Source: DATJGS01 sp035494735 (lineage in GTDB: Bacteria > Eisenbacteria > RBG-16-71-46). From it: DNA of 64,000 nt. The notes beneath the pieces were generated by a model. That model saw only the letters and a program-made list of their open reading frames with translations, was not told the DNA's origin and ran no database searches. The position numbers were made by a program, and so were the translations under genes. Location: assembly GCA_035494735.1 (NCBI GenBank), contig DATJGS010000010.1, positions 186,001 to 250,000 of the forward strand, in the 5' to 3' direction. Below are positions 8,026-17,101 of this stretch, piece by piece (the stretch's first letter is position 1; every line of letters starts with the position of its first letter).

Positions 8026-8349
8026 ATGAGCTTTCAATCGCAACCACCGGACCGGCCCTCCCGGTCCAAACCCGCACGACTCGAGCGAGTCGACCGGGAC
8101 GTCCGCTCCGACGCGGATGTGACCGGGACGCCTCCCTCCCTTCTGGGTCCGCGGGACAACGTGGAGCTGCCGGCGACGGCGCGCGAGCTCGGGATCGCAC
8201 CAGAGCCCGCCCGGCCGTCACAGCCGCGGCGACCCGTGGATCGCATGGACCTCATCATGAAGAGAGTCGCCGAAGGCTTCTACGATCGCGACGAAGTCGT
8301 GGACACCGTGGTTCGACTGATCGCCGAGGATCTGGCCGCGACCGATTGA
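8026..8349 (+). CDS. flgM: FlgM-like anti-sigma-28 factor
   Basis: A 107-residue protein with a low-complexity, probably disordered N-terminal half and a C-terminal helical segment VDRMDLIMKRVAEGFYDRD, then EVVDTVVRLIAEDL. This has the spacing of the FlgM C-terminus (K-x-x-x-L-R-x-x-I-x-x-G-x-Y ... I-A-x-x-L-L), the part that wraps around sigma-28. FlgM holds FliA inactive until the hook-basal body exports it. The neighbourhood (fliA, flhG, sigma-54 activator, sigma-28-like promoter in front) agrees. ATG 8026 follows a GGGGA; ATGs at 7963 and 8005 are alternatives, the first excluded if the promoter at 7927-7953 is right. Confidence 0.65.
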   Translation: MSFQSQPPDRPSRSKPARLERVDRDVRSDADVTGTPPSLLGPRDNVELPATARELGIAPEPARPSQPRRPVDRMDLIMKRVAEGFYDRDEVVDTVVRLIAEDLAATD

Positions 8350-8426
8350 GCCTGGGGACCCGGATCGGCCGACGATCCTGCGGCCGCCCGGGCCGCCGGT
8401 ACGAATCCCGGCGCTGGATGCCACGA

Positions 8427-8452
8427 TGGCCGGGAGCGAAAGCCCCCGGCCA
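8427..8452 (+). terminator. Stable GAAA-loop hairpin after the FlgM-like gene
   Basis: An 8-bp stem TGGCCGGG/CCCGGCCA (8427-8434 with 8445-8452), one A-C mismatch, a further GC pair step and a GAAA tetraloop. It lies 77 nt past the FlgM-like stop. No T-run follows, so it would be an atypical terminator or a transcript-stabilising hairpin. Confidence 0.35.
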
Positions 8453-8585
8453 CCTTGGGCCGTCGAGCGAGAGCAGCAACTCGGCTTCCGGCGAGCGGCG
8501 CCTCTGCTAGATTGCCCGCGACACGCGCGCCGCAGCCGGGCCGCCGCCGGCCGCCCGTTCCCTACCGTTCACGAGGAGGCAGTTC

Positions 8586-9443
8586 ATGCGTTTTCGTTCC
8601 CTCGCCGTCGCCGCCGCGCTCCTGATGTCGAGCGCCCCTTCGGCCCGAGCCGAGTTGCAGGTCCCGCGCGTCAGCCCGAACGCGAAGGTCTCCCAGACGC
8701 TCGGCCTCACCGAGTTGACGATCGTGTACAGCCGCCCCGGCGTGAAGGGCCGTACGATCTGGGGCGCGCTCGTCCCTTACGACAAGCCGTGGCGCACCGG
8801 CGCGAACGAGGCCACGACGTTCGCGACCACCGACACGATCCGCGTCGAAGGCCAGACGCTGCCGCCGGGCACGTACAGTTTCTTCACGATTCCGAGCGCC
8901 GGGAACTGGACGGTCGTGTTCAGCCGGCAGAAGGACTTGTGGGGCGCGTTCGACTACAAGCCGGATCAGGACCAGTTGCGCGTGACGGTGAAGCCGCTGC
9001 CCGCGGCCGAGTCGGAGGAATGGATGCGCTTCGCGTTCGAGGCCCTGAGCCCCAACTCCGTCGAACTGCACCTGCGCTGGGAGAAACTCGACGTGCCGGT
9101 CAAGATCGAGGCGGACGTCGTGAGCCACGTGCTCGCGGCCGCGCGACTCGAGGTGCCGGCGGCCAAGCCCGACGACTGGCGCACGCCGTTCCGCGCCGCC
9201 GGATTCTGCCTCGACAACAACGTGGCGCCCGACGAGGCCATGAAGTGGGCGAAGGCTTCGGTGGCCGTCGACGCGAACTTCAACAACCTGTCGCTGCTGG
9301 CGCGCGTCCAGAAGAGCGCCGGCCAGAAGGCCACGGCGATCGCCACGGCCGAGAAGGCGGTGGCCGCGGGACGCGCGTCGAAGGACAAGGTGGACACCGC
9401 GCCGACCGAGAAGCTGATCGCGGACTGGAAGGCCGAGAAGTAG
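8586..9443 (+). CDS. Secreted DUF2911 protein with C-terminal helical repeat
   Basis: A 285-residue exported protein: signal sequence about residues 1-22 (cut after ARA), then a DUF2911 domain recognisable by VSPNAKVSQTLGLTELTIVYSRPGVKGR and WRTGANEATTF, then a helical tail from about residue 185 that resembles a TPR-like arrangement (ARVQKSAGQKATAIATAEKAV). DUF2911 proteins are common in Bacteroidetes and relatives and have no known reaction. A GAGGAGG is 5 nt before the ATG and a TGCTAGATT-type -10 (TAGATT at 8508-8513) is upstream. It is monocistronic and converges with the symporter gene. Confidence 0.9.
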   Translation: MRFRSLAVAAALLMSSAPSARAELQVPRVSPNAKVSQTLGLTELTIVYSRPGVKGRTIWGALVPYDKPWRTGANEATTFATTDTIRVEGQTLPPGTYSFFTIPSAGNWTVVFSRQKDLWGAFDYKPDQDQLRVTVKPLPAAESEEWMRFAFEALSPNSVELHLRWEKLDVPVKIEADVVSHVLAAARLEVPAAKPDDWRTPFRAAGFCLDNNVAPDEAMKWAKASVAVDANFNNLSLLARVQKSAGQKATAIATAEKAVAAGRASKDKVDTAPTEKLIADWKAEK

Positions 9444-9468
9444 CGGGCCCGGCGGCGCATGCGGCGCG

Positions 9469-9491
9469 GCCCGCGATGCCGCGTCGCGGGC
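9469..9491. terminator. Inverted repeat between convergent genes
   Basis: A perfect 8-bp stem GCCCGCGA/TCGCGGGC (9469-9476 with 9484-9491) with a 7-nt loop sits in the 54-bp gap between two convergent stops. It has no T-tract, so it could act on either strand as a weak or factor-assisted terminator. Confidence 0.35.
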
Positions 9492-9497
9492 GCGGCG

Positions 9498-11201
9498 CTA
9501 CGCGCGCGCGGTCGCCGCGCCGCGCCGGCCCACGATCGGCTCGAGCGCGAGCGCAACGCCGATCACCCCGAGGCAGCCGACCACGTTGTACCAGAGGAAC
9601 GACACGGTCGTGAGCTTGAAGCAGGCGAGCACCGCGGCCTCGCCGATCAGCGCGGCGGTGAATACGGCGCGACCGCCGACATGGCGGCAGTAGAACGCGG
9701 TCAGGAAGATGCCGAGGATCGTGCCGTAGAACAGCGAACCGAGGAGGTTCACGGCCTCGACCAGTGAGCCCAGGCGGCTCGCGTTCTCGGCGAAACCCAC
9801 GGCGAGCGCGGCCCACAGCATCGTCGCCACGCGCGACGCGATCAGCTCGGCGCGCTCGCCCCCCGGCCAACTCGGCAGGCGGCGCAGCACGTCGACCACC
9901 GTCGTCGAGGACAGCGCGTTCAGCTCCGACGAGATGCTGTTCATGGCCGCGGCGAAGATCGCGGCCAGCACCAGCCCGATCACGCCGGCCGGCAGGTGCG
10001 CGAGCACGAAGCCCAGAAAGATGTAGTTCGTGTCGCTGGGATTCGCGTGCGGGTCGCGCGCGCGGATGAGCGCCGCAGCGTCGGCGCGCACCGCCGCGCA
10101 GCGCTGGACGCTCGCATCGAGCGCGGCGTCCGCGGCGGCGAGCGCCGCCGCGTCGTGCGCGCGCGCCGCGCCCACGCGGTCCCGCGCCGCCTCGGCCCGC
10201 GCCCCCGTCGCGTCGCGCCAGCGCGTCTCGAGCGCTCGCCAATCGCCGGTCGCGACGCGCGCGACGTGCGCGGCCGTCACCGGATCGGCCCACAGCGCGG
10301 GCGGCTCCAGCTGATGGAACGCGAACACCATGACGCCGAGGAACAGGATCGCGAACTGCATCGGCACCTTGACGAGGCCGTTCGCCAGCAGCCCCATCTT
10401 GCTGTGCGCGATCGAACGCCCGGTCAGGTAGCGGCCGACCTGCGACTGGTCGGTGCCGAAGTACGACATCTGCAGGAAGAAGCCGCCGATCAAGCCCGAC
10501 CACAGCGTGTAACGGCTCGTGGGATCGAAGTGCGTGTCCACGGCGTGCAGCTTGCCCAGGTGTCCGGCCAGGCCGACCGCGTCGCCGAAGCCGACGCCGT
10601 GCGGCAGGCGCAGCACGGTGAGCGCGAACGCGACGGCCATCGCGCCGAGGATGATCAGGAACTGGAGCGTGTGGCTGTGCCCGACGGCTCGAGCGCCGCC
10701 GGCCGCCGTGTACGCGACGACCACGGCGCCCAGCGCGAGGCACGTCGCGTGCAGGTTCCAGCCGAGCAGCACCGACAGGATCAGCGCGGGCGCGAAGATC
10801 GTGATGCCGGCGGCCAGCCCGCGCTGGACGAGGAACAGGACGGCGGTCAGCGTGCGCGTGTTGCCGTCGAAGCGGCGCTCCAGGTACTCGTACGCCGTGT
10901 ACACGTGCAGGCGATGGAACAAGGGGACGAGCGTCACGCTGAGCGCGACCATGGCGAGCGGCAGTCCGAAGTAGAACTGCACGAAGCGCAGCCCGTCGAC
11001 GTACGCCTGCCCCGGCGTCGCCAGGAACGTCGTCGCGCTGGCCTGCGTCGCCATCACCGACAGCGCGACCATGCCCCACGGCAGCGCGCGATCGGCGAGC
11101 ACGTAGCTCTCGAGGCCATGGCTGCCGCGGCCGCGCCACGCGCCGTACGCGATGAAACCGACGAGCGCGGCGCCGAGCACGATCCAGTCGAGCGCGCTCA
11201 T
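9498..11201 (-). CDS. SSS-family sodium:solute symporter
   Basis: A 567-residue membrane transporter of the sodium:solute symporter family. About 13 hydrophobic helices are visible, with family features ESYVLADRALPWG near residue 31 and ATQASATTFLATPG near 51 (sodium-site region). Residues about 305-390 form an Ala/Arg/Asp-rich, coiled-coil-like loop between helices that is longer than in classical members. The substrate cannot be told. ATG 11201 overlaps the stop of the small membrane gene upstream as ATGA, and that gene overlaps the PIG-L deacetylase, so uptake of a product released by the deacetylase is an attractive guess. Confidence 0.9.
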   Translation of the reverse strand: MSALDWIVLGAALVGFIAYGAWRGRGSHGLESYVLADRALPWGMVALSVMATQASATTFLATPGQAYVDGLRFVQFYFGLPLAMVALSVTLVPLFHRLHVYTAYEYLERRFDGNTRTLTAVLFLVQRGLAAGITIFAPALILSVLLGWNLHATCLALGAVVVAYTAAGGARAVGHSHTLQFLIILGAMAVAFALTVLRLPHGVGFGDAVGLAGHLGKLHAVDTHFDPTSRYTLWSGLIGGFFLQMSYFGTDQSQVGRYLTGRSIAHSKMGLLANGLVKVPMQFAILFLGVMVFAFHQLEPPALWADPVTAAHVARVATGDWRALETRWRDATGARAEAARDRVGAARAHDAAALAAADAALDASVQRCAAVRADAAALIRARDPHANPSDTNYIFLGFVLAHLPAGVIGLVLAAIFAAAMNSISSELNALSSTTVVDVLRRLPSWPGGERAELIASRVATMLWAALAVGFAENASRLGSLVEAVNLLGSLFYGTILGIFLTAFYCRHVGGRAVFTAALIGEAAVLACFKLTTVSFLWYNVVGCLGVIGVALALEPIVGRRGAATARA

Positions 11202-11416
11202 CGGAACGCGCGGGTCAGCCACAGGCCGAGCGCGATGCACACGGCCAGCTCGATCAGCACGAGCGCGTACAGCCGGCTCCACCGCCCGGCGATGGGCGGC
11301 GGCTCGTCGGCGCGAGACTCGGCGAGGTGCGCGCCGTCGCCAGGCGGGGCGCCGCGCGCCACGCCGTCGCCGGTCGCCTCGCCGCGCGCCGGGACGCGCG
11401 GCCGCTCGCCGCTCAC
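11198..11416 (-). CDS. Small single-helix membrane protein coupled to symporter
   Basis: A 72-residue reading frame: GTG 11416 overlaps the PIG-L gene's stop as GTGA, and its stop overlaps the symporter start as ATGA. The first 47 residues are polar and Gly/Arg-rich; residues about 48-68 (LYALVLIELAVCIALGLWL) form one transmembrane helix followed by a positive tail. Tight coupling on both sides supports a real gene. Small one- or two-helix partners precede some SSS transporters, so an accessory subunit is likely, but no known family is recognised. Confidence 0.65.
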   Translation of the reverse strand: MSGERPRVPARGEATGDGVARGAPPGDGAHLAESRADEPPPIAGRWSRLYALVLIELAVCIALGLWLTRAFR

Positions 11417-13980
11417 GGGCGGGCGCTCACCAGATTCGCGAACAGGCGGTAGGCGCCGGGCACGCCGGCCGGGAGCTGGCGGAACCACGAGTAGCTGGTG
11501 TCGATGAACATCCCCTTGCCGAACTTCGCGACCAAGAGCCCGCCGTCGCGCGGCGGCTCGCCGGGATCGTTCGCGGACAGCACGGTTTCGTAGCGCGGGT
11601 CCCACGGGCTCGCGAAGTTGAGGCCGCGCTCCTGCACCCATCCGGCGAAGTCGTCGGGCGTGATCTTGTTGGGCCGCGCGAGCAGGGCGTGATCGGGCTG
11701 GAGGAGGCGCACGGGCGTGTCCTCGACGGCCACGCGGTCGCGCGAAATCGTGAACGGATAGGGCCCGATCTGGTCCTTCAGCGCGTCGTCCGCGGTGTTG
11801 TACTGGACGACGAGCGTCCCTCCCGCCGCGACGTAGTCCATCAGGCGCTGGTGCTGGGCACGCAGCGCCGGCCGCGTGTTGTACGCGCGCACGCCGATCA
11901 CGATCGACGCGAAGCGTGCGAGCGCGCCCGACGCCAGTTCGTCGTCGGTCAGCGCGGTCACGCGATAACCGATCTGGCGCAGCGCGTCCGGGATCGCGTC
12001 GCCGCTGCCGGCCACGTACGCGACGTCGTCGCCGACGTGCCGCACGTCGGCGCGCACCAGGTGCGCGTCCGCCGGCGGGAACAGCGTCTGCGCGCCGATG
12101 TGCGGGTAATCGATGCGCTCGCGGCCGCGATCGTAGCGCCGGCCGTCCTTCTCGACCCACGCGTGCAGCGTGGCCGCCGCCGGCGTCGCGCCGGGCGTCA
12201 CGTGGAACACGACGGTCTGTGTCGCGGCCGGTCCGGCCAGCTGCACCGGGGCGCTCGGCGGGTCCGACTTCCAGCCGTCGGGCAGCGCGAGACGCGCGGT
12301 GCCGGCGAACACCGCGTCGCCGCTCGTCACGGCCAGCCGCACGTCGCGCGGCGCGGCGTCCGGGAACAGATAGGCGGCCTCGTCGAGGGCCAGCGTGACG
12401 GGTGGCACGATCTCGAAACGCTGGACGCGCTCGCCGAGCACCGGGTCGGTGGAGCGGTACGTCACGGGCACGGCGAACGCCATGGACTCGCCGAGCACGC
12501 GGATCACCGCGCGCACGACGAGCGCGGGCGGCGACTCGGGCAGCCCGATCATCCGCGCATCGGCGACGCGGAACAGTCCCGCCGAGGCCGGGACCTCGAG
12601 CCAGTAGGGCTGCGACGTGGGCGCGTCGGCCGGCAACGTGAGCGTCGCCTCGCCGCTCGCCGCGCGATTCTCGGGCAGCGCCTGCGCCTGGACCTCGGCG
12701 CCGCCCGGTCCCTGATCGGCCACGGCCGCGGTGCCGCTGAAACCGCCCGAACCGGGCCTCGGCGGTGCGGGCGCGAGGGCCGCCGCGCCGAACGGCATCT
12801 CCAGTCGTTCGAGCACGAGCGCCGCGCTCGAGCGATTGAGCGCGAGCGCCGTCACCTTGACCTTGCCGCCGGGCGAGGCCGACGGACGATCCGCGCTCGC
12901 CTCGAGCCACAACCCGGCCGCGGAGCGGATCGCGCTCTCGACTTCGGCGCGCTTGATCGTGGCCCACGGGTCGTCGCCGAGCGTCGCGAGCGCGCGGTGC
13001 ACCTTGACGAGCGCCGCCAGACTGGCCGCGGGGTGCGCCGGGTCGTAACCGTGGACGGCCTCGGCCACGGCCGCCGCGACCGCGGCGGACTTGGGCACTC
13101 GCGCCCAGGTGGCGACGACGCCGTCGAACAGGTCGCGCGTAGCCGGCTCGCCGCCGCGCAGCGTCAGCCAGGTCGGAATGGAACCGCGACGCCCGGAGCT
13201 GCCGAAGCCCTGGCTCTTGTGCATGCTGCGACTCTCGGCCGCGATCTCGGTGTACGAGCGCCCGAGCACCGCATTGTAGCGACCGACGTCCACGCTCAGC
13301 GACGGCGACGTGCCCAGCGAGTCCGCCCACGCGTTCCACAGGATGCGCCTGGCCTGCCACGGCTGGACGCCGAGCGCGAGCTGTTCCGGGAAGCGCCTGG
13401 GATCGGCCGCGGCGCGGAACGCCTCTTCGGCGAGCAGCGCGGACGCGGTGTGGTGGCCGTGGCCGCCGCTGCCGTCCGTCGGGAAACGCGTGACGATGAC
13501 GTCGGGGCGGAACCGCCGGATCGCCCACACGACGTCGGCCAGCACCGAGTCGCGGCCCCAGAACGCGAGCGCTTCGTCGGGGCTCTTCGAGAAACCGAAG
13601 TCCACGGCGCGCGTGAACATCTGCTCGGCGCCGTCCACGCGCCGCGCCTCCAGCAGCTCCTGCGTGCGGATCACGCCGAGCGCCTCGCCGGTCTCGCCGC
13701 CCAGCAGGTTCTGCCCGCCGTCACCGCGCGTCAGCGACAGGTACGCGACGCGCGCCAGCCGCTCGCGCGACAGGTACGCGAGGAACCCGGTGTTCTCGTC
13801 GTCGGGATGCGCTCCGACGTACAGCACGCTCTCGAGCACGCCGAGCTTGCGGATCGCGAGGCCGAGCTGGGCCGCGTCGAGCGGCGCGGGCGGGCGGGCG
13901 TCGGCGCGCGCCACGCGCGGCGCGAACGCCAGCGCGGCGGCGAGGACGAGGGCGGCGACGAGGGCAGGTCGAATCGGCAT
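11413..13980 (-). CDS. Large secreted PIG-L family deacetylase
   Basis: An 855-residue exported protein. A signal sequence (about 1-26, ending ARA) leads into a PIG-L/LmbE domain with the zinc motif AHPDDE at residues 57-62 and the later RFPTDGSGGHGHH block. PIG-L enzymes remove N-acetyl groups from GlcNAc-type sugars. After about residue 350 come beta-rich domains and a C-terminal ThuA/GATase-like region (TALTDDEL, IVIGVRAYNTRP, YVAAGGTLVVQYNT), a layout common in FCB genomes. GAGGAA stands before ATG 13980. It heads a coupled group with the small membrane protein and symporter. The exact substrate is unknown. Confidence 0.88.
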   Translation of the reverse strand: MPIRPALVAALVLAAALAFAPRVARADARPPAPLDAAQLGLAIRKLGVLESVLYVGAHPDDENTGFLAYLSRERLARVAYLSLTRGDGGQNLLGGETGEALGVIRTQELLEARRVDGAEQMFTRAVDFGFSKSPDEALAFWGRDSVLADVVWAIRRFRPDVIVTRFPTDGSGGHGHHTASALLAEEAFRAAADPRRFPEQLALGVQPWQARRILWNAWADSLGTSPSLSVDVGRYNAVLGRSYTEIAAESRSMHKSQGFGSSGRRGSIPTWLTLRGGEPATRDLFDGVVATWARVPKSAAVAAAVAEAVHGYDPAHPAASLAALVKVHRALATLGDDPWATIKRAEVESAIRSAAGLWLEASADRPSASPGGKVKVTALALNRSSAALVLERLEMPFGAAALAPAPPRPGSGGFSGTAAVADQGPGGAEVQAQALPENRAASGEATLTLPADAPTSQPYWLEVPASAGLFRVADARMIGLPESPPALVVRAVIRVLGESMAFAVPVTYRSTDPVLGERVQRFEIVPPVTLALDEAAYLFPDAAPRDVRLAVTSGDAVFAGTARLALPDGWKSDPPSAPVQLAGPAATQTVVFHVTPGATPAAATLHAWVEKDGRRYDRGRERIDYPHIGAQTLFPPADAHLVRADVRHVGDDVAYVAGSGDAIPDALRQIGYRVTALTDDELASGALARFASIVIGVRAYNTRPALRAQHQRLMDYVAAGGTLVVQYNTADDALKDQIGPYPFTISRDRVAVEDTPVRLLQPDHALLARPNKITPDDFAGWVQERGLNFASPWDPRYETVLSANDPGEPPRDGGLLVAKFGKGMFIDTSYSWFRQLPAGVPGAYRLFANLVSARP

Positions 13981-14054
13981 CCGGGGTTCCTCGAGGGGCG
14001 AAGGGTGGTGTGCGGCGAACGACCGCGCGGCCGCGGCGAACCGGGCACGCGAAC

Positions 14055-15506
14055 TCAGGGCGCGGCCGCGCCCCACAGATCGCGCAGCGAGATCGGGCCC
14101 TCGTGGAGCGCGCGCATCCCGTTCTCGATCGTCGCGCGATCGCCGACGACGACGATCGCGAAGTGATCGGGATCCAGCACTTGGCGCGCGACACGCTGGA
14201 CGTCCGCGGCCGTCACGGCGCGCACCGCGGGCACGTAGCGCTGCCACGTGTCGAGCGGCAGGTCGAAGCGCAGCAGCTCCGCGAAGCGCGCGGCGGCGCC
14301 GGCCGTCGTCTCGAATTCGCCGGGCAGGCCGAGCGTCAGGTACGCGCGCGTCTTCTCGAGTTCGGCGGCGGGCACCGTTTCGTCGCGCACGCGCCTCAGC
14401 TCCTTCAGGAACTCGATCAACGAACTGTCGGTCTTCGCGGTCACCACCGACGCGCTCGCGGAGAACGTGCCCGTCCCGTGGCGCATGTCGAAGCGCGAGT
14501 TCGCGCCGTACGTGTAGCCGTGCGTCTCGCGCAGGTTCTGCATGAGGCGCGACGTGAACGAGCCGCCGAGCAGCGTGTTCAGCACCTCGAGCGCGGCGTA
14601 GTCGGGCGTCGAGCGCGCGACGCCGAGCTGGCCGATGCGGATCACGGACTGGGCGGCGCCCGGCTTGTCGATCAGGTAGAACGTGCGCGCGCCCGCCGCG
14701 GCGGCCGGCGCTTCGGGCAGCGCGGGCGCGGCGCCCTTGGCCCACGCGCCGAAACGCGCGAGCACCAGCGTGCGCGCGTCGGCCGGCGTGATGTCGCCGA
14801 CGACGAGCAGCCGCGCGCGATTCGGTACGTAGTGCGCCGTCCAGAACGCGAGCACCGCCGCGCGATCCAGCTTCGCGACGGACGCTTCGTTGCCGTCGGG
14901 CGGGCGGCCGTACGGGTGCGTCGGCCCGTACACGATGCTGTTGAACGCGAGCGGCGCGATCTGCGTCGGCTGATCGCGGAGCTGGAGCAGTGCGGTGCGC
15001 CGCAGCTCGCGGCGGCGCGCCACTTCGCTGTCCGGGAACGTCGGGCGCAGCACGACGTCGGCCAGCAGGTCGAGACCGCTCGGCAGGTTGCGCCGCGTCA
15101 CGTGCAGGTGCACTTCGCCCATCTCGGGGCCCGCGCCGGTTTCGAACGCGGCGCCGAGGAAGTCCGCCTGTTCGGCGATCTCGAGCGAGCCGCGCTTGCC
15201 CGCGCCTTCGTCCAGCATGTCCGCGGTGAACGTGGCGAGACCGGGCACGTCGGCCGGGTCGTACGCCGAGCCGGCCGGCACCAGCAGCGTGACGTCGACG
15301 ACCGGGGTCTTGTGCATCTCGACCACGGCCAGCTCGAGTCCGCTCGGCAGCGTCTGCACCTGGACGGGCGGCAGATGGAGCGCCGGCGGCTCGCCGAGTC
15401 CGGGCGGTTTCGTTCGATCCACGTCGCCGTGCGCCGCGGGGGCAACGGCGAGCGCGAGCAACGCGGCCGTCACGGCCGCGGCCTTCCAGCTCCGAGCGCC
15501 GCTCAT
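14055..15506 (-). CDS. M16 peptidase-like protein, catalytically inactive type
   Basis: A 483-residue exported M16 (pitrilysin/MPP) homologue with a signal sequence (about 1-27). In place of the zinc motif HxxEH it reads LATFTADML, so it should not be catalytic. It keeps the second-domain R...Y pair (LRETHGYTYGANS) that binds substrate in the partner-type subunits. Its ATG overlaps the stop of the active M16 gene as ATGA, fitting a heterodimer of active and non-catalytic chains in the periplasm, as in other bacterial M16B pairs and mitochondrial processing peptidase. Confidence 0.92.
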   Translation of the reverse strand: MSGARSWKAAAVTAALLALAVAPAAHGDVDRTKPPGLGEPPALHLPPVQVQTLPSGLELAVVEMHKTPVVDVTLLVPAGSAYDPADVPGLATFTADMLDEGAGKRGSLEIAEQADFLGAAFETGAGPEMGEVHLHVTRRNLPSGLDLLADVVLRPTFPDSEVARRRELRRTALLQLRDQPTQIAPLAFNSIVYGPTHPYGRPPDGNEASVAKLDRAAVLAFWTAHYVPNRARLLVVGDITPADARTLVLARFGAWAKGAAPALPEAPAAAAGARTFYLIDKPGAAQSVIRIGQLGVARSTPDYAALEVLNTLLGGSFTSRLMQNLRETHGYTYGANSRFDMRHGTGTFSASASVVTAKTDSSLIEFLKELRRVRDETVPAAELEKTRAYLTLGLPGEFETTAGAAARFAELLRFDLPLDTWQRYVPAVRAVTAADVQRVARQVLDPDHFAIVVVGDRATIENGMRALHEGPISLRDLWGAAAP

Positions 15507-16930
15507 GGCCGCGCCTCCCCGCCCACCGCCAGGTCTTTCTTGCCCGCCGGCACCACGCTCAGCACCACGCGGTGCGCGTTCGCCACGTACTGTTTCGCGA
15601 CGCGCTGCACGTCGGCGGGCGTCAGGCGGCGATAGCGATCCAGATCCTGTTCGTAGAAGTCCGGCGTGCCCGCGAAATCGCTGTAGAAGTTCAGCTGGTT
15701 CGCGACGCCGCCGTTGCCGCCCATGTGCTCCAGCCCGGCCAGCGCGTCGCTCTCGGCCAGGTTCACCATGCGCTCCATTTCGCGCGCGGTCGGCGGCGTG
15801 GCCGCGATGCGCGCGATCTCCTCGTCGATCATCTTCTGCAGTTCGCGCAGCGTATGTCCGGGCTTCGCCGTCGCGATCACCTGCAGGGCGCCGTCGAGGC
15901 GCGCGCCGTTCTGGAACGCGGCCACCTGCGACGCGACCTGGGTCTCGTACACGAGGCGCCGGTACAGGCGCGACGACTTGCCGGTCGCCAGGATCGTGCA
16001 CAGCGCGTCCAGCGCCGCGTCGTCGGGCGCGAACGCCTTCACCGTGTGATACGCCAGGTACAGGCGCGGCAGCTGCACGTGATCCTCGAGCGTCGCCACG
16101 ACGTCGGCGGGCAGGGCGAACGCCGGCACGGCGGGCCGCGCGACCGGCGCGCCGGCCTGCACGTCGCCGAACGCGGCCGTCACCAGGCGCTTCGCGTCCG
16201 CCGTCGTCACGTCACCGGCGATCACCAGGGTCGCGTTGTTCGGCTCGTAGTACTTCTGGAAGAAGCCGCGCACGTCGTCGATGGACGCGGCGTCGAGATC
16301 GACCATCGAGCCGATCGTCGTCCAGTGGTACGGATGTTCGGCCGGGTACAGGCGCGCCGCGATGTTCTCCTGCGCGAGGCCGTACGGCGCGTTCTCGTAG
16401 CGCTGGCGCCGCTCGTTCTTCACGACGCCGCGCTGCAGATCGACCTTGTCGGGCGTGATCTCGGGCAACAGGTGTCCCATCCGGTCCGAGTCGAGCCACA
16501 GCATGAGCGGCAGCGCGTTCGCCGGCCCGTCCTCGTAGTAGTTCGTGCGGTCGCCGTTCGTCGAGCCGTTGTTCTCGGCGCCCGCCGACTCGAGCAGCTG
16601 ATCGAACCGGCCCGTCGGCACGTGCTGCGAGCCCATGAACATGATGTGCTCGAACAGGTGTGCGAACCCGGTGCGCCCGGGCCGCTCGTCGCCGGAGCCG
16701 ACGTGGTACCACATGTTGACGGCGACGACCGGAACGGAGTGGTCCTCGTGCACGATGACCTTGAGCCCGTTCGGCAGCGTGAACGTGTCGACCGGCACGC
16801 GGATCGCGGCATGCGCCGCGGCCGGCAGCGCGAACGCGCCCGCGAGGAGCGCGAACGCGGCGCCGAGCCGTCGCGCGGTCGTGCGCGCGGCGCCGAACGA
16901 GAAGCGATGGCGGCGAGAGAGTGGGCGCAT
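15503..16930 (-). CDS. M16 zinc metallopeptidase, catalytic chain
   Basis: A 475-residue exported zinc peptidase of the M16 family. The signal region spans about residues 1-41, and the inverted zinc motif HLFEH is at residues 91-95, with the third ligand expected in VVKNERRQRYEN (Glu173). It degrades peptides or processes precursors in the periplasm, together with the non-catalytic chain encoded next. ATG 16930 is preceded by AGGAGAGG. The 171 bp upstream to the DUF4301 stop hold no gene. Confidence 0.94.
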   Translation of the reverse strand: MRPLSRRHRFSFGAARTTARRLGAAFALLAGAFALPAAAHAAIRVPVDTFTLPNGLKVIVHEDHSVPVVAVNMWYHVGSGDERPGRTGFAHLFEHIMFMGSQHVPTGRFDQLLESAGAENNGSTNGDRTNYYEDGPANALPLMLWLDSDRMGHLLPEITPDKVDLQRGVVKNERRQRYENAPYGLAQENIAARLYPAEHPYHWTTIGSMVDLDAASIDDVRGFFQKYYEPNNATLVIAGDVTTADAKRLVTAAFGDVQAGAPVARPAVPAFALPADVVATLEDHVQLPRLYLAYHTVKAFAPDDAALDALCTILATGKSSRLYRRLVYETQVASQVAAFQNGARLDGALQVIATAKPGHTLRELQKMIDEEIARIAATPPTAREMERMVNLAESDALAGLEHMGGNGGVANQLNFYSDFAGTPDFYEQDLDRYRRLTPADVQRVAKQYVANAHRVVLSVVPAGKKDLAVGGEARP

Positions 16931-17101
16931 CGTTTCCTCTCCTGATGGAGGTGCGGGGCGCGGCAGGGCGGACGATGGCGCGCAGTATCGCAGCCCGCGG
17001 CGCGTCCGGGCCAGTCCCGCGTGACGGGTGCGCCCCGCTCGGCGCCCGGGAAGGCCGCGCTCGCCCGAATGCGCCGGTGCCGGCCGGCGCGGCGCCCGCG
17101 G

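Noticed and set aside
11152..14166. A 1004-codon plus-strand frame antisense to PIG-L and the small membrane gene
   Set aside because: Low-complexity Arg-rich translation and antisense to a PIG-L gene with intact motifs.
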